Of a stretch of DNA of 64,000 nucleotides, positions 11,881 to 25,344 are shown one piece after another. Position numbers and translations under genes: made by a program. The notes beneath the pieces are model-generated. The model was not told where the DNA came from and ran no database searches. It saw nothing but the letters and a program-made list of their open reading frames with translations. Positions within the stretch are counted from its first letter, which is position 1; every line of letters starts with the position of its first letter. The DNA is from Plectrocnemia conspersa (Eukaryota; Arthropoda; Insecta; Trichoptera; Polycentropodidae). The stretch spans positions 496,001 through 560,000 of the forward strand of contig VTFK01000122.1 in NCBI GenBank assembly GCA_009617715.1, in the 5' to 3' direction.

Positions 11881-14059
11881 CTGAATGTGAATCGATGGGT
11901 TCTGGGTCGTTTTTTTTATAAGATATATTGACTGAAAATCAACCCTTTGTAACTGCCATACTTATAGAAGTAGGTTAATAACGTGGAATAAGATTGTGAT
12001 GGTTAATATGAATCAATCAAAAGGTTACGATAACTTTACGACTTAAACTAATTTTTCATAATAAATAAACGGCATTTAGTACTTGCAAATTATGTTATTA
12101 TTGATTAATATATATTTGATTCACTCTATCCATACACAAACATAAGAAATTGAGACGTGTTTGTGTGTACTATATTATACATATGAAGGGTCGAGATTCA
12201 GTGACGGTAAACATTGATTAGTTGCGAATGCGTAAGGGCCGTATAGCGTGCGGTTTGTGAAGTAAATATTTGAAAAGTGAATATGTGCCGTATGAGTTAA
12301 TTATTCTATCTTAAATGTAGTCGCACTAATAAATTTAATGTGTATATATGTACTCATATACATATACTTAAAAAATATTAATATTTTTTTTGTATATATG
12401 GAACTGCTCTATAGTTTGCTACTTTTCTCCCTCATCTAAGGTATGTTTTTACCACTTTATCAGATCTGATAAAAGGAGTGATCCTTAATGATGGCTCTTT
12501 TCGCACGTAATGAACTTGGCAACAGGTGTTTTGGGTGAAATAAAGCACAATGGATATAAAGTATGGTACTTGCGGAGGAAAAAAATAAGGTTATATATAA
12601 TTTTGTTTGTGCGGTAAAAAGAGTTTTTTAATGGCAATGTATGTTAATTTGATGACTTCGTAGGTGTGCAAATTATTCATGCATAATATTTATAAGGCAT
12701 GAAGCGCCATATAAATATTATATCAGTTGTATAATGCGTATTTTAGGGAATTATTAAACGGCATGTTTTCGTCTCTGAAGATTGAGTATTATTATATTAA
12801 CATGATAAGCTAGCTTTCGGCTTATCTAATATTCTGGTGATGTTCTTAAATTTGAGCTACGTCGCATGTGTTATATTATAGAATAATATATTTTGTTTAT
12901 TAGCTTATAACTATTAAAAAATATATTTTTGCTTTGAAATGTCAGGTTCATCGATTACACCACTCTTCTATTCACAATTAGAGGGATTAACTCATGCTTA
13001 AAAATCAGAAAAGAGACTAGTTTGGCATTTTATTAAGAGTTTTAACCGTCTAAGAAAAAATAAGTTTCTCCGTTAAAATGGGATCAACGTGAAACACTAA
13101 ATACGCGCCATAGATAATGCGCGCATTCAGGTTTTCCCTCGAAACGGCCGTTTGTAATCTGTTTTGTCCGCCAACGGCAATTGTTTAAAAAATTCGCTCA
13201 TTTTTTAATTGTCTTACCAAAATTGGTAAGAAAACAAAATCTCATACGAAGAGGGTCATGGATATAAATACAGAAGCGCTGGTAACAAAGTATCACTTCT
13301 CCTCCATCTGAGAACCTCTTCTCAAACATTTTGTCTGAGACTTTTTCAGAGAGTTTTCTACTGATATTCATACTTAAACATCCACTTTCGAGTTTAGGGC
13401 ATTAGATATTTAACAGGTTTTTAGCTTGAGCTTGACCAACTGCAGAAGCTTCCGCTTCTCTCTTCTTAACCCCTGGTCCAGCTCGAAATTCAGAGTAACC
13501 CCACTCAATTAAATAATTACATTCTCAATTAAATAATAACAAACAACAATTTTGTCTAAATAAAATAAACATTGACTCGAATGCCAGTACAAACTTATTT
13601 TTATATGATTTAAATTTTTTTTTGTAGAACACTGCTTGTATTTAATTAATGTGAATATTGTAAGCAATGTATTTAAAAATGTGTTTTAATGATCTTCATC
13701 CGGGTGATTACTGCTATGACACCTGTAAGTCATGGGAGAAAAAGTCTCCGGTTTCAAATCTGCTCCGGTTGCTCCGGTATTCGTTTTTTATATATTTTTT
13801 ACAATATACGTAAACCACTCCAGTCATGTACTTAATTAGTTGTAGGTTTTTTAATGTTTTAAAAGTACCTATATATATAAAATTATTTAAGTTTCGATTA
13901 TTTCGGATAATCGTAAATATGCTGTATTTTGTTAAAGCAGAACAATTTTTTTAAAAAGTATATCGACGATATCTAAACAGCGATAGATACTGCTGAAAAT
14001 AGCGTGTACTGTTACACATAAATCATTCTAATCTTAATGGCAAAAATCTTGTTGTAATC
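11881..14059. other. Mostly AT-rich stretch, no gene seen
   Basis: No element ends or coding region were found. Slightly GC-richer patches lie at 13080-13200 and 13270-13500. A segment at 13690-13780 has a weak tRNA B-box-like motif but was not accepted as a SINE or tRNA. Confidence 0.45.
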
Positions 14060-14620
14060 ATGCACCAATTACGTTTCGCATTGCCCCTTCCCCTCACCAT
14101 TACAAAGTCGTTAGATTGGACTCGTTTTCATTATAAACATTATTTAGGCGCGCTTTGTTGCTAAATTGCTCAATTACAAACACGCTTTCGCTCTAGGTGT
14201 ATTATAGTAACCATTTAAAAACGGTGTGTCTTAAACCGAACGAAATATATCATGCCGCCCGCGCTCTAAACAATGGCGCAAGAATTTATCCCCGGCATGT
14301 AAGGGTGGGTCCCAGAGGATGGGTAGGTCGCTAACCCCAACTCTTAATCTTAGGTTTTAGCGAAATGATTCTTTACTATGGAACGTGAGCTAAAATATAC
14401 AGTACGTATTTATTTATATTCTCGTGTAGATTAAAAATAAATACGCATTGTATGAGCACCGGTTTTTAATTCAGAGTGCTCGATTAAATATTAGTTGGTT
14501 CATCCGCAGCAGCTCATCGGCTTGTATCTCGTTTGAAAACGCGACGCGAACTCGTTTGATCGACACGTTAATTCGTTTTTTACCAACGCTTTCAATTTAT
14601 TTATAAATAGACGTCCATGC
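14060..14620. other. GC-richer non-repetitive island
   Basis: The block lacks repeats and long open frames and is flanked by AT-rich DNA. CpG is frequent around 14240-14300 and 14510-14570. Confidence 0.25.
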
Positions 14621-15284
14621 GCGAATAGGGATGATTTAAATGCATTTTTAATTTTGTTAAATCAGCGCTTTTTTCATGAACTTTCAAATTTATTTAGACC
14701 TATGTATATTTAGCAGGTATGTTGCGAACGTAAACAAAATGGCGTAATCTACTTTAAAAACTTAATGAGATGAAGTCGAGATGTTTAAGGTTTCCTCAAG
14801 AGACTTTATATAAGCTTTCGTGAATTTTTGAATGTTTAAAAAGAATTTGAATCTAGATTAAACGCGAATTATTTAACAAGCATGAAAGATGGCACAAATT
14901 AAATAAAAATATTTTCAAAGCGCTTTATGTTTGCCCTATTATGTTTCACCGGATTACATTTGCGATTATAATATAAAGTATATTTTGATACTAATTATAT
15001 TATTCTGAATAAATTCAAGTGGATCAAAAGCTAACGTATTTTTGATAGCAGAAAAAGTATAAAATTTTGTCTTGTATATAAAGTTAAAAACAGCTGATGA
15101 ATAAGTTATAATACTCAAGATATTTTTTCTATTAAGTTCGATTAGCGCTTCTTCACGAGATATCGAGAATTTTCATTTCTCAAGAATTTTCATATATCCT
15201 TTTTTTGTTAAAAATTATATTTGTACGAATATTTTACAACCGTTGCATACAAGTATATATTTAAATGGCAAAAAACATGCTTTC

Positions 15285-15962
15285 GTTTTTCTGAACCTAC
15301 TTTCATCTGCCTTATATTTGCTTTGATAATTTGAACGTGCTTCAACGTTCCGGGTTTGTCCGCGTAGACACGACTCTTAGCGTAACCCTACAAAAAATTT
15401 AAATCGCATGATCTTGGCAGCAAGTTGCGCCGACTTGTTGAAACCACATCAATATCATGCGCCTATAGCGCTCACCGTTGACTGTTACAGTCCGATCATC
15501 GTTTTCAAAAAAGTGAGACACAATGACGCCGCCTGACCACAATGGCACCAAACAGTCACTTTTTGGCCATGTAATGGTCTCTCATAAATCACATGAATAT
15601 TTTACTTGCCCCATATGCGATAATTTTGCGTATTAACAAATCCAGAGAGATGGAAATATGTCTCATCAGAGAATAAGATTTTCTTTAAATAATCAGCATG
15701 AACTTCATGCTGCTCTAACATCCAATCTGCGTATTTTTTTGCTGTCCACGGTCTCTGCTTCAGGGCAGGACTTCAGTTCTTGTGTTATTTGAATTTATAC
15801 TGGCGTAGGTGCAAGTTCAAATGCTAAATGCGCCAAAGGGAGCCATAAGAAAAGCCAAAAAGCTGCGAACGCTGACGAATCGACAATCTTCCGCCACATT
15901 CTCGGCTTAATGGTTGCTACGATGATGCACAGGCCTTACCCTATCTCCAATACTTATAGTAT
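15285..15962 (-). pseudogene. DDE transposase relic, IS630-Tc1-mariner superfamily
   Basis: The reverse strand encodes consecutive blocks of an insect DDE transposase: a helix-turn-helix block like RQRSQLFGFSYGSLWRI near 15880-15840; the first catalytic block FSDETYFHLSGFVNTQN near 15660, followed by YRIWGK; TVWC near 15555; TVTVNGERYR near 15480; the second block MWFQQVGATC; and a C-terminal YADKPGTLKHVQIIKANI near 15320. The family's usual second block has an aspartate where this copy has valine. The segment between the second and third catalytic blocks is deleted, and there are several stops and frame shifts. No terminal inverted repeats were found, so the element is an old remnant. The overall block order resembles transposase proteins common in ants and other insects. 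Confidence 0.85.
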
Positions 15963-15984
15963 CTTTATTTTTTTTTCACTACGT

Positions 15985-16305
15985 TGCGAATTGTTCACTC
16001 AGTAGTTCACGGAATTGCGGTTTAGAGCCCCGGCAAGCGACACTTAAATTTTTATTTATAATAAAAAAATGCGCTTATCTTATTAAAAAAAAACGGCCCC
16101 ATCTGCAGTCACATCTATTGGTTATAAATTGTATTACTTATTAATTTAAAAATTATTAAAAATGTAAATGTCATCGATTCCCAGGCTTTTCAGTCTGATG
16201 GTTAATACTTACTTGTAAGAAAGTATTCATTATATCTGATTGACTGACTCAGTTGGTACATATTTTTCCCGTTTTAACGCATTGGGCTTACGCCTGTCAA
16301 AATAA
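15985..16305 (+). mobile_element. SINE copy, tRNA-derived head partly decayed
   Basis: It shares the family layout: decayed tRNA-like head ending GAGCCCCGGCAAGCGACAC, an A/T-rich linker, GCCCCATCTGCAGTCACATCTATTGG, a middle AT segment, TTGGTACA, then the tail hairpin start TTAACGCATTGGGCTTACGCC (16275-16297). The right hairpin arm is degraded. The head lies immediately beside the transposase relic at 15285-15962, suggesting insertion next to or into it. Confidence 0.75.
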
Positions 16306-16644
16306 AATAAGATACACAATTTGTACAGAATTGTTATTTCTGTAGAACAATTGAACAATCTTAACGCATTGAGCGATGGTAAAGCGATCCATTTCGTAAA
16401 TGTGTTGTTGCAAACATTTGACTCTTTGAACACCCGTGATTATTGACAGCTGTCTGATTTACAGTGCTGCCGACTCGAATTAGATTATTCTGTACTTGTG
16501 CGATAGAATCTTCAAGTGAAGTTTTAATGGGAGTAGTTCATCGTAGCATTGTCGTCCTTAATATTTTCCTTATTTATTTATATGCGGGTTTAAAATAAAA
16601 ATAATAGCTAGAATTACAATTACCAACACCATCAATATAAAGGC

Positions 16645-16762
16645 CAGTTGCAGTTTTGTCATGACGTCATGAATGTTAGGGCGAGCGAGAATCTTCATCA
16701 TGCTCAGTGATGCAAATAATTCTGATTACGTATTTTTATTTTAAATATCGATTATTGTGTGC
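16645..16762 (+). repeat. Repeat family gamma
   Basis: It aligns along about 115 bp with 62826-62946. Both carry GCAGTTTTGT, then ATGACGTCAT, a G-rich stretch, then GATTATTGTGTG at the right end. Same orientation. The conserved TGACGTCA octamer is a perfect palindrome identical to a CRE-type bZIP site. No class assigned. Confidence 0.5.
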
Positions 16763-17139
16763 TATAAATATTGCTAATATTTTTTCATAGGCTCACATAT
16801 ATTTTGAAACATTACTTTTATCAACTACATATATAATAACAGGATTTAGTTGGATCATATACTGAATAATGTGATTTTTTTGTAGTATTATACATAAATA
16901 ATAATTGTAGATCTTAACAAATTTTCAATACTATTTTACATTATATATTCCAAATGAGAGTATTATATAATTTTTTTTTTACAATAAGGTCTTAAATGAA
17001 GTCGACAACAAAAAATGTATGGCCTTGTATAATAGTTGATATTACCTATAATATTGACACTTGACAACTTTAACGCATGTTAAACATTCCTTATCACAGT
17101 AACGATAAGAATAATTTAACGTATGCATTGTCATATTTA

Positions 17140-17660
17140 TTATTACTTTTCGGAATCTCCACGTTTCTCCATTCTCACGTTCACAACAACGTCCCAGATG
17201 GTACAATCTAATATAACACACAACACAGCGCCCCTAAACAATCGTCACAACTCTCATCACGTCTGACCAAAGAATATATCAAGCGGCTTGCAACCGACGC
17301 GACATGTAAACTGTCGAGGCTTTCATCTGAAAGTTGGCATTACGGACGAATGTCGACACCACCCGCTGTTTACACACAATAACTAGGTACCTATCCCCGT
17401 GTCCCTGCGCGGCTCGCCTTTCAAATTGGAAGCAAGTGGAGGAAAATGGGTAAACGAGGGGATGCGAAGCCTGGATTAAAACGTTGAATGTGCACAAACA
17501 CAATGCGAAAGAGCGATAATCGCCAAAAATTAATTATAGCATTTCACGTATGTGTTTGTGTACGCGCGCACGTAAACGCTATATAACGTAAATATTAACG
17601 TTTACTTAGGAGCGGACGAAACGAGCAGTTAGCAACGTTGCGTCGGAGATGTGAGAAAAA
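17140..17660. other. GC-richer non-repetitive island
   Basis: A compositional island with frequent CpG. A 74-codon open frame (17279-17503, minus) has no recognisable domain and is not called as a gene. Confidence 0.25.
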
Positions 17661-20460
17661 ATACCGTAAAATTCGGGTAAAAGCATCACATTTTATTGCA
17701 AGTAATATTATGTGTGTACCATATGCTATATGTGTAATGTAAATAAACCCTAATGTATTCAGGCGTCTTTCTACACATAAAACATAATTATTGAAAGCAT
17801 ATAAAAAGATCGTTGCCGAACTAATTGACAGTTCACCATAAATAAAAGAAAAAACAACTTAGCATATAAATTTAAATAAAACATAAAAACTGTACAACAT
17901 CTTTGAATATTTAATTTGAATTCATAAATTTTAAAATATACTAAGCGGCTCAGAAAGCAAAACGATATTTTAAAATCTTGTAAGCCCTTAATGCTACAGG
18001 TTTTTTAGCATTAATGTATTACAGTATATTACGCAGCACTGCATTAATATACATTGTATAATGCGTATCTTCGTTTATATCATAATTCAAGTTTAACTAG
18101 GCGAATCATAATTTAAATACACTGATATTTATTCAAGATTAAAATTATCAGATTATTTAATTTTAACAATAAATCATTCTAAGTTACAACCCAACGTATC
18201 TCGTTTATCTCTCTTTCAAATTATAATTATTTAAAAGTTAATATAAATTGTGCAAAAGAAAATAAATAGACTGCACGAAAATCGAAAATAAACTGCACAT
18301 AAATATTCAGCTTCTAAAATATATTTCTATCCAGAAAAAAATAAGACGAGTCAATCAAATATTGTAATTTGGACTTTCCAGTAGGAGTAAAATTGTGATT
18401 TTTACTCATGCCATTTTTCTTTTCAAAAAAACATATTTGAGTCTGATAAGCCCTTTAAGCTAAATAGTGTCAGAAAAGATTGACTCGATCTACAAACGCT
18501 TGTATGATAGTACATATGCGGCGACTGTTTGCTACCCCAAAAGAGATACTGCCGTTTCTAGGAAACAGATTAAAAACAAAAAAAATATATGTTTATAACA
18601 TAAAAACAAAAAAAATCAAAAAAAAATCATATGGTTATAAAATAGTTTTGATAATCGCCACTGGCCTGACGCCGACACCAATATTTTTATTCGTGGTTTG
18701 TCGATGCCTCCATTGAAGGCTTTATAGAATACCAACATGTTATTCACCAAGTTTTTGTCCTTGACCGGACGACCACCGCACAGACACCCACAGTCGGTCC
18801 GAAGATGAGTTTTGCCTTTGGCCAGTTAGGCCCATATTTATGCCATCCCATGGAGCCTTCGCAACTACACTCAGTCAAAAATTCACATCTTCATCCTCCT
18901 GAGTATGCGCTCTCTGAAACCGTGCTTTGTAAACCGTGTCCCTAGTGGCGCAAATCATTAATATTTACTAGTTTTTTTGGTGTTGTTTTAACCATTTGCT
19001 GCTAAACAACAATATATTGTTGTTCGTGATTACATTTATTAATGCCAACGATGATTATTGTTCTCGAGAAATAATAATTCTCGACTTCACTTATCAAATT
19101 TTTCGTGCCATGATTAGACTTCAGTTCTAGGTAGTTGTTAGTTTTATGTATCATATCCACTATGCTGTTTAAGCAATTTTAATGGCCGGCGTGTCGCAAA
19201 CAATTAATTCCACTAATGTTGGTCTGGTTTATTCGTTGTGAATAAAATAATATAAAATTTGCTTTGTGACCTTCACTCAAATAGTTTTTTGGCATTTATT
19301 AAATGTCAAAATAAACTTACAGTATAAATAAAATAACGTCAAATAATAACACGCAACTGAATAGAGCCGTAGATTTCTTCAGAATTATATGCAGGATAAA
19401 GATATTTGTGTACGCTTAATTTTGTATAGTAATTACTATCATTGATAATGCTTTCTACTGTAAGTAGTATAAGTATAATTTTCATTGCTATTTTAATTAA
19501 TTAAAACCAATACCCACAACAGTGTCGAAAATTATTCTCGCTTTTCGACTGTGGCAAAGTACCTGCGAAGGAAACGAAACCACATACCCGGCTGCCATAA
19601 CAGGTGTGATATCGATATCACCCTCCCTAAAATGTGGTCTACCCTAAAATGAGATATGAAAACGAATAAAGTGATACCCCTTCTGAAAAAAGCGTGTCTT
19701 ACATAAAAATCGCTAAATAAAAAACACCTATACCAAATGGAATGACCTATAAGTTTGTTTAATATTTGAGTGCATTATTAAGCTTAATGGTTTACTAGAA
19801 TTTATAGGTTGGCCTCTTTGTACATGTTCAAATACTGGCCATACGGGTATATAATTTATTAGCAAGGGATGCTTTTTGCTGTTTCGACAATTTATCTCGC
19901 GTGCATCCCTCGTTTTTTGTCGCGTGGCGCGGTGTGTCGTGTCGTTTGCAAGTGGGTCAGAGGGAATGACACGCCGAGCGTTTCTCAAGTGGTCATTGTT
20001 AGTATCAGTAGTATCCAGCTGTAATCGCAGGGGTTGGCGTGGTTACGGACATTAAATGCACCCGCGTGTATTAAAAACCGAACTGGTTGCATGTCTAGTC
20101 CGTAACAACAGTAACATCAGCAACAGCGATAAAATTTAATTAATACCTCTCGATTTGCTGATGTACAATCTTGGAAGGTGTGGCACGTCATTATGATTTA
20201 TTAAATTTGTTACATTTGTTTCTGACTGGTATATAAATATACATTGTTATTCTCTTCTCTCTCTATATATATATACATATATAAATAAATTTCCCTTGCC
20301 TCTGGCAAAACTAGGTGACACGTTATTATTTAATTAATTAATTTTCGAGTTGGTAATGTAGCACAGTGTTGCATAAACAGCTTTGATATATTTAAACTAC
20401 GACCCTTCTCGTTTTAATCATTCAAAGAATGTACATATTGTTATGCATCCCTTATAATTT
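17661..20460. other. AT-rich stretch with two moderately GC-rich patches
   Basis: The first patch, 18660-18960, is GC-rich and could be a decayed coding fragment. On the reverse strand a stretch near 18950-18880 reads TRDTVYKARFQRAHTQEDED without stops, but I cannot identify it. The second patch, 19500-20170, is non-repetitive and includes an 86-codon minus-strand frame (19728-19988) with no known domain. The rest is AT-rich and featureless. Confidence 0.4.
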
Positions 20461-20894
20461 TGAGCTAAATTCGTTGCCTATCCGCTGTCGATCCGCATCC
20501 GCTTCCGACCCTTATCCACTACCACAGTCATCACCACCACTCTGAAACATATTACCTTCAATCCATTATATCACATCTAGCTCACGTATAACTGTTTCGT
20601 TGAGACAGTAGCGTGCAAAAAACAATATATCTTATATTTTTAGTCAATTTATATATTTTTAAATTATTTTGAAGCCGAAGAGGTGTGACTTTTCAGATAA
20701 AATGAACGCCAGAAAATCTGGTAACAGTTAATTTCATAGAAATATATTAATAACCACATATATATGGAAACGTAGCTGCTGCTATCAGTTGCTGAGGTCG
20801 AAACTGCAGGTCTTGAAAGTGTCGAGTTGTATTTCATGCTGTGACTCTTAGGCGTTTGCTTAGCTCTGTCGTCTTCGCGTGTCTCTACCTGATT

Positions 20895-21190
20895 GTGACC
20901 AGGTGTCACATATATTGCTGGTACGAGACAGCTCTGGCGAATCGCAGATGAGGATGTTGGCGAGCCAATTGCATCGCTTATTAGACACACCCACGAAATG
21001 TGTTGACGCTTTAAACATGAAACTGCTAGTTGCTGTTCTGGCAATAGTTAGAAACACAATAGTGCGCATTGTCTATCGCGCATCCTTTCCAAACTAAGAG
21101 TATTTTCTTTCTTGATAATTGTAAGTGCTTACGAATGATTAATGTCGCAAGACGATGTGCTAATAGATGATTCGTGAAATATTTCTTTAT
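20895..21190 (+). repeat. Repeat family delta
   Basis: The left part (GTGTCACAT, GAGACAGCTCT, AATCGCAGATGA, TTGCAT, GACACACC, AAATGTGTT) matches 25345-25500 in the same order. The right part (GATTAATGTCGCAAGACG, ATTCGTGAAATATTTC) matches 54225-54280. The three fragments therefore sample one longer dispersed repeat. Open frames on both strands through it look incidental. Confidence 0.6.
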
Positions 21191-21199
21191 TCCCGATAT

Positions 21200-23735
21200 T
21201 TTTCATCTATTATTAAACCTCTTAAGCGCTCGCTTTCTAGGGTGGGGGCTATTTTAAGCTGAAACGATGATAATAATACGACGGTAGTTTTAGCGATTCT
21301 TTGATTGGTCTTGTGACTATTTGCTTAATTACTTCATATATGTATAAAGTAAAAATATAATTTGATACAAGTGTGATTAATGATAATCACATATTAATGT
21401 GCACACGTTTCTATAATATGTAATTTATTTGTTGCTATTCGAATTTATTTTTATTAAAATATGAGGATATTGAACTTAATTTGTTGGTCCCAAAACCCAA
21501 CTTTCGAAACAAGAGTTAATGCCTCATTTACATAAAAACATTAACTCTTATTTTATTTAGTCGTCTAAAAAATATTTTCCGAAGACTTGATAATATAATC
21601 ATTCTTCAGTCATTGACATTCTTATTTTTTTTTATTCATCAGCTAAGGTTCATAGAAATTGAAACAAAATACTTGTAAATCGTTATTCCTAGTGTCGGTC
21701 ATAAAACTTATATCGTCAAACAATGTTTTCGGAGTGATCTTTATCCCTTTTATTACCTGCTCTGAATTTAATTGTTAATTTAGCGGATTCAAACCGGTAT
21801 TTTTTTTATTTAGCGGTTTTAAACCTTTCAAAAGAATTGTATAAATTTAATTTTTAACGAAAAACATGATATGAAAATTCTCGAGAAGCTTTAAAACTTT
21901 GCATTTTTCCGAGAATAAATTCTCAAAGGAAACCCTAGTCCTGTTTGGCCTTTATAAATTTATTGTACTCTTCAGAGAGTGTCACTCTTTCTCAATCCAA
22001 AACAGTCCAAGTTTTGTGTCGATTAGATGAATCTTAAAGCCATATACATATAAAGGTTATACGCATTTATTTATTTATCAAATGTCTTGCAAATACTCAC
22101 TGATAATATTTACGTGAAATTTTTTTTACCCTGAACCCGATTTATTGCACCCACTACGATGGTTATAATTGACAGACATTTTTTGTCGTTGTCCTAATTG
22201 ACGAATACACAATAATATCTCCCATACCTTTAATTTAATTCAAGTTAATTTCGAAATAAATTGAATTTTTTTTTTCTTAACTGAACTTTAGTGCTATGTT
22301 ATGTTATCTGTTGTCTGACTGTTGCGTGTTTAACGGCTTTAATGTCTCGAATTTTAAAACAGAGGGCTTACAGTAATCTAGAGGGGGACCTCTCACTTCT
22401 TAAATTAGTTTTATTTCGCGAAAAACGTAAAAGGTTATGGTTTCAATATCATTTCATAAAAGTTTCATTCATAACCAACAATATAAACGAAATATAATGT
22501 TCGAGGTTACCCTTAAATTCAATAGTAGCAATTTTATCACCCACCCTTATTGATATGCTTTCATTGACATCATTTTTATTGTTCCGTCACGTCTCCTGTT
22601 TTGTATCGCTACGGTACGTGCCCCAAATAACCTGTTTCGTATTATATAATACGCAAATAATACGAGGTCACCAGCTAATGTATCAAAGCGATCGTCGAGT
22701 TAAACAATAATTATTGCTAGTTGAATTATACAACGAAAGGTAGTAAATATTTAGGTGGTGTACAAAGAGATTTATGTCGCGTCTGCGGTTATCATAATTT
22801 TACACAAGTTGTTGAAACACGTACGTTTCTCTCCGTACCGACCCCCAACCCCCGAGGAGACCTCTGGGGTCGCGTACGTGTACGAGCGTATCCGCAGCAT
22901 CCTTTCGCTACGTTCTCGATTCATATTAATAATTGAGAGCTTCATTCATGGATTCTGGATTTTCTGATATTGACTGTATCGGAGCCATATTTGCGCTTAT
23001 TATTTAATTTTTGAAATGGTATCTATGCTGGGAATTTTATCGAATCATGGGATACATTTGTCTTGTGACTTGCACTTATTTTTTACCCTCGCTTTCGCAG
23101 GAAACTTTTTGGCTTGTACATAATTGATACTGGTATTATATGAGTGGTATGGTATTAAATAAAAATCGATGAAGGTTGGCTAAAAATTATCACTGGCATT
23201 AAAAGTAAAATTAAGAAATACATTTCACTTTACCGGACAAAAAACCTTTCTCTTATTAAATCCGCTGCGCTCAATTTTTTTAATTATAAAAAGGTGTCTT
23301 ACCTATTATTTATATATAATTTATTTAGGTATACCCTGTACTTGTTTTAAATATTGGTACCACGACCTGAAAAAAAAACCACACATGAATGCAATGACAA
23401 AAAAACGAATGTCACGTTCTATCCTCATAAATAGTATTTAGTTAATTGTTTACTATTGTAATTCACACAACACTAATAGTTCTCAACATATTTTTAATCG
23501 CACGGAATTTATTGTTCTTGTTTTTATTACTTTAATATATGAAACACTACACTACATTATAATTACTTAAATATTTATATACTTGATGTTTGGTTATATT
23601 TTTATATTTGTCCATTGAATCATTGTTTAATATAAAATATGATTTCAATTACGTTTTTTAATAATATAATAATTCGCTATATGGGAATAGTATATTTGAT
23701 AAGCCATCGTGACGATTTTTTTTTCGTTCCTTACA
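21200..23735. other. AT-rich stretch, no gene seen
   Basis: A TTCTCGAGAA-containing fragment of family alpha lies near 21855-21935. A short GC-richer patch at 22750-22950 carries two overlapping 70-codon frames without recognisable domains. Nothing else was supported. Confidence 0.45.
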
Positions 23736-23739
23736 AATA

Positions 23740-23960
23740 CTATAATAGCATTGTTCCTTTATTTATATGTTACAACTTCTCGTTATTTTTTTATTGCTTG
23801 TATAAAACCTAACTAATTACATTATATTTGCGTTAACGCAGACAGTTCTTACACAAGCAATAAAAAAATATGCAAAGGAGAAGTTGTAACATATAAATTA
23901 ATAATACTATGAATAATGCTGAAATGGATACCTCTCGAACTGACTGTGCTAACGCAAATA
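23740..23960. repeat. Fold-back (inverted) repeat, MITE-like
   Basis: The arm at 23761-23803 is the imperfect reverse complement of 23851-23898; both contain ATATGTTACAACTTCTC and TTTTTTTATTGCTTGT in sense. Similarity weakly extends outward to about 23740 and 23925. In addition, TATTTGCGTTAACGCAGACA (23825 onward, in the loop) is repeated inverted at 23937-23960. The arrangement suggests a palindromic MITE that has been rearranged or struck twice. No transposase or clear target duplication was seen. Confidence 0.55.
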
Positions 23961-24109
23961 GAGTATAGTTTTATTTATTTTTTGGAAAAGTAAATTATCA
24001 GCTAGTAATTAAATCGTGTAGAATTGGTAGGGTGTTCAAATTCGACTTTCATATGTTGCCAACACTGTAAATCAAACAGCTGTCAAGTGTTCAAAGTGTC
24101 ACATGCAGG

Positions 24110-24545
24110 GACGACGTTCCAAATTTTTCAAGGGACGACGTTCATTGGTCGTTTTTTAATATTTTTATTTCATTGAAATTCATAGTATTTCATAAAATAG
24201 TATGAATTTTTAAGGCAAATTTAAGGGGGTGCCCTTGTTAAGAATCCACGTTAAAGTCAATAAAATCATGTCGTAAACGTTCGCTTATCGTTCATATTAA
24301 GACTCTTAATAATTTAATTATGACTTACAATAAGTAAGAATTGAATAAAGCATATTTAAACCGATTTTTGACCAATAAGTGAGCGCAAAAAACAATTATC
24401 CTTTCAGAATCAAAACTTACCAATAAAAAAATTCGTTGTTTGAATATCCTATTGACCAAAATTCTGTTTGAATATACTTTGACCAATACTCTCATATCAA
24501 AAGTTCATAATAATATCTGTAAGGATAATATCTCTTAGTAGGTAA
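24110..24545 (-). repeat. Repeat family beta, two or more units in opposite orientations
   Basis: In reverse complement, 24110-24440 reproduces the unit order of 51230-51620: the ATTGGTCAAAA segment, the spacer with AAGAGTCTTAA, the block like ATTTTATTGACTTTAACGTGG, then the terminal block with AATGAAATAAAAATATT. A further part at 24443-24545 (ATTGACCAAAATTCTGTTTG, ACTCTCATATCAAAAGT) is in plus orientation, giving a head-to-head arrangement. A short direct repeat GGGACGACGTTC lies at the left edge (24110-24152). Confidence 0.65.
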
Positions 24546-25344
24546 CGAATTAAAATAAGGAAATTCATTTAAAATGGCTTGAGAAAATAGAAAATATATT
24601 GGGTATGACATAGATGCCTTTGTACTGCAATGTTAAAACCATTTTGGGCTTGACAGACATGCCTTTGGACTTCTGAAGGTTAATATATGTATAATATAAT
24701 GCCTAATAATTTTAATAAAAATATGGCTTACAATATATACTCGTGCCTTCGAAGGACATTATTTGCATTGTACATAATTATACTTTTAGAATAAGTAATA
24801 TTAAATTCAAAGCAGCAAAAGTTCTCTGAAAATCATATTAAATGTGATATAAATTAAATATGAGCAACTAATTATTATGTTATATTTAAATTACATTAAA
24901 AATAATATGTCCTGAATATGTTAATACTAAATGATTAAATTGTTTTATTTTTACTAAATTTTACAATGTTCAAAACTTTGCGTTTTACTAATTATTTAGT
25001 TATGTAAATAAAAATTCTGTAAGTAAATACGATTTTTGAACTAACTTTACAACCAAGTTAATTGATTCATAAAGTTAAAAAAATAACATTATATAGGGTT
25101 ATACAACAAAAAATAACTGTTTAATTATTCTATCTTAAATTTTCCAAAACTTTTTAATTTCTGTACCACCTGATAAAAATGGATAATTATTTTATTAAAA
25201 TATATAATCATACTTAAAGAAATGTTTTTGAAATCATATAAGATATATTATTTAATCAGAAAACCACTGTCTTATCAAAGTTTTATCAATAAATACTTCA
25301 CTTAAGTTGTGCATAAAATATCAAAAAATAAATGTAATAATTTA

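Noticed and set aside
13690..13785. Possible tRNA-derived SINE head with GGTTTCAAATC
   Set aside because: No convincing A box and no SINE body or tail follows it.
18660..18960. GC-rich patch as possible coding fragment
   Set aside because: Short open pieces in several frames, but no recognisable protein and no splice context.
20664..21044. 126-codon minus-strand frame
   Set aside because: It runs through a dispersed repeat (family delta) whose other copies do not keep the frame open.
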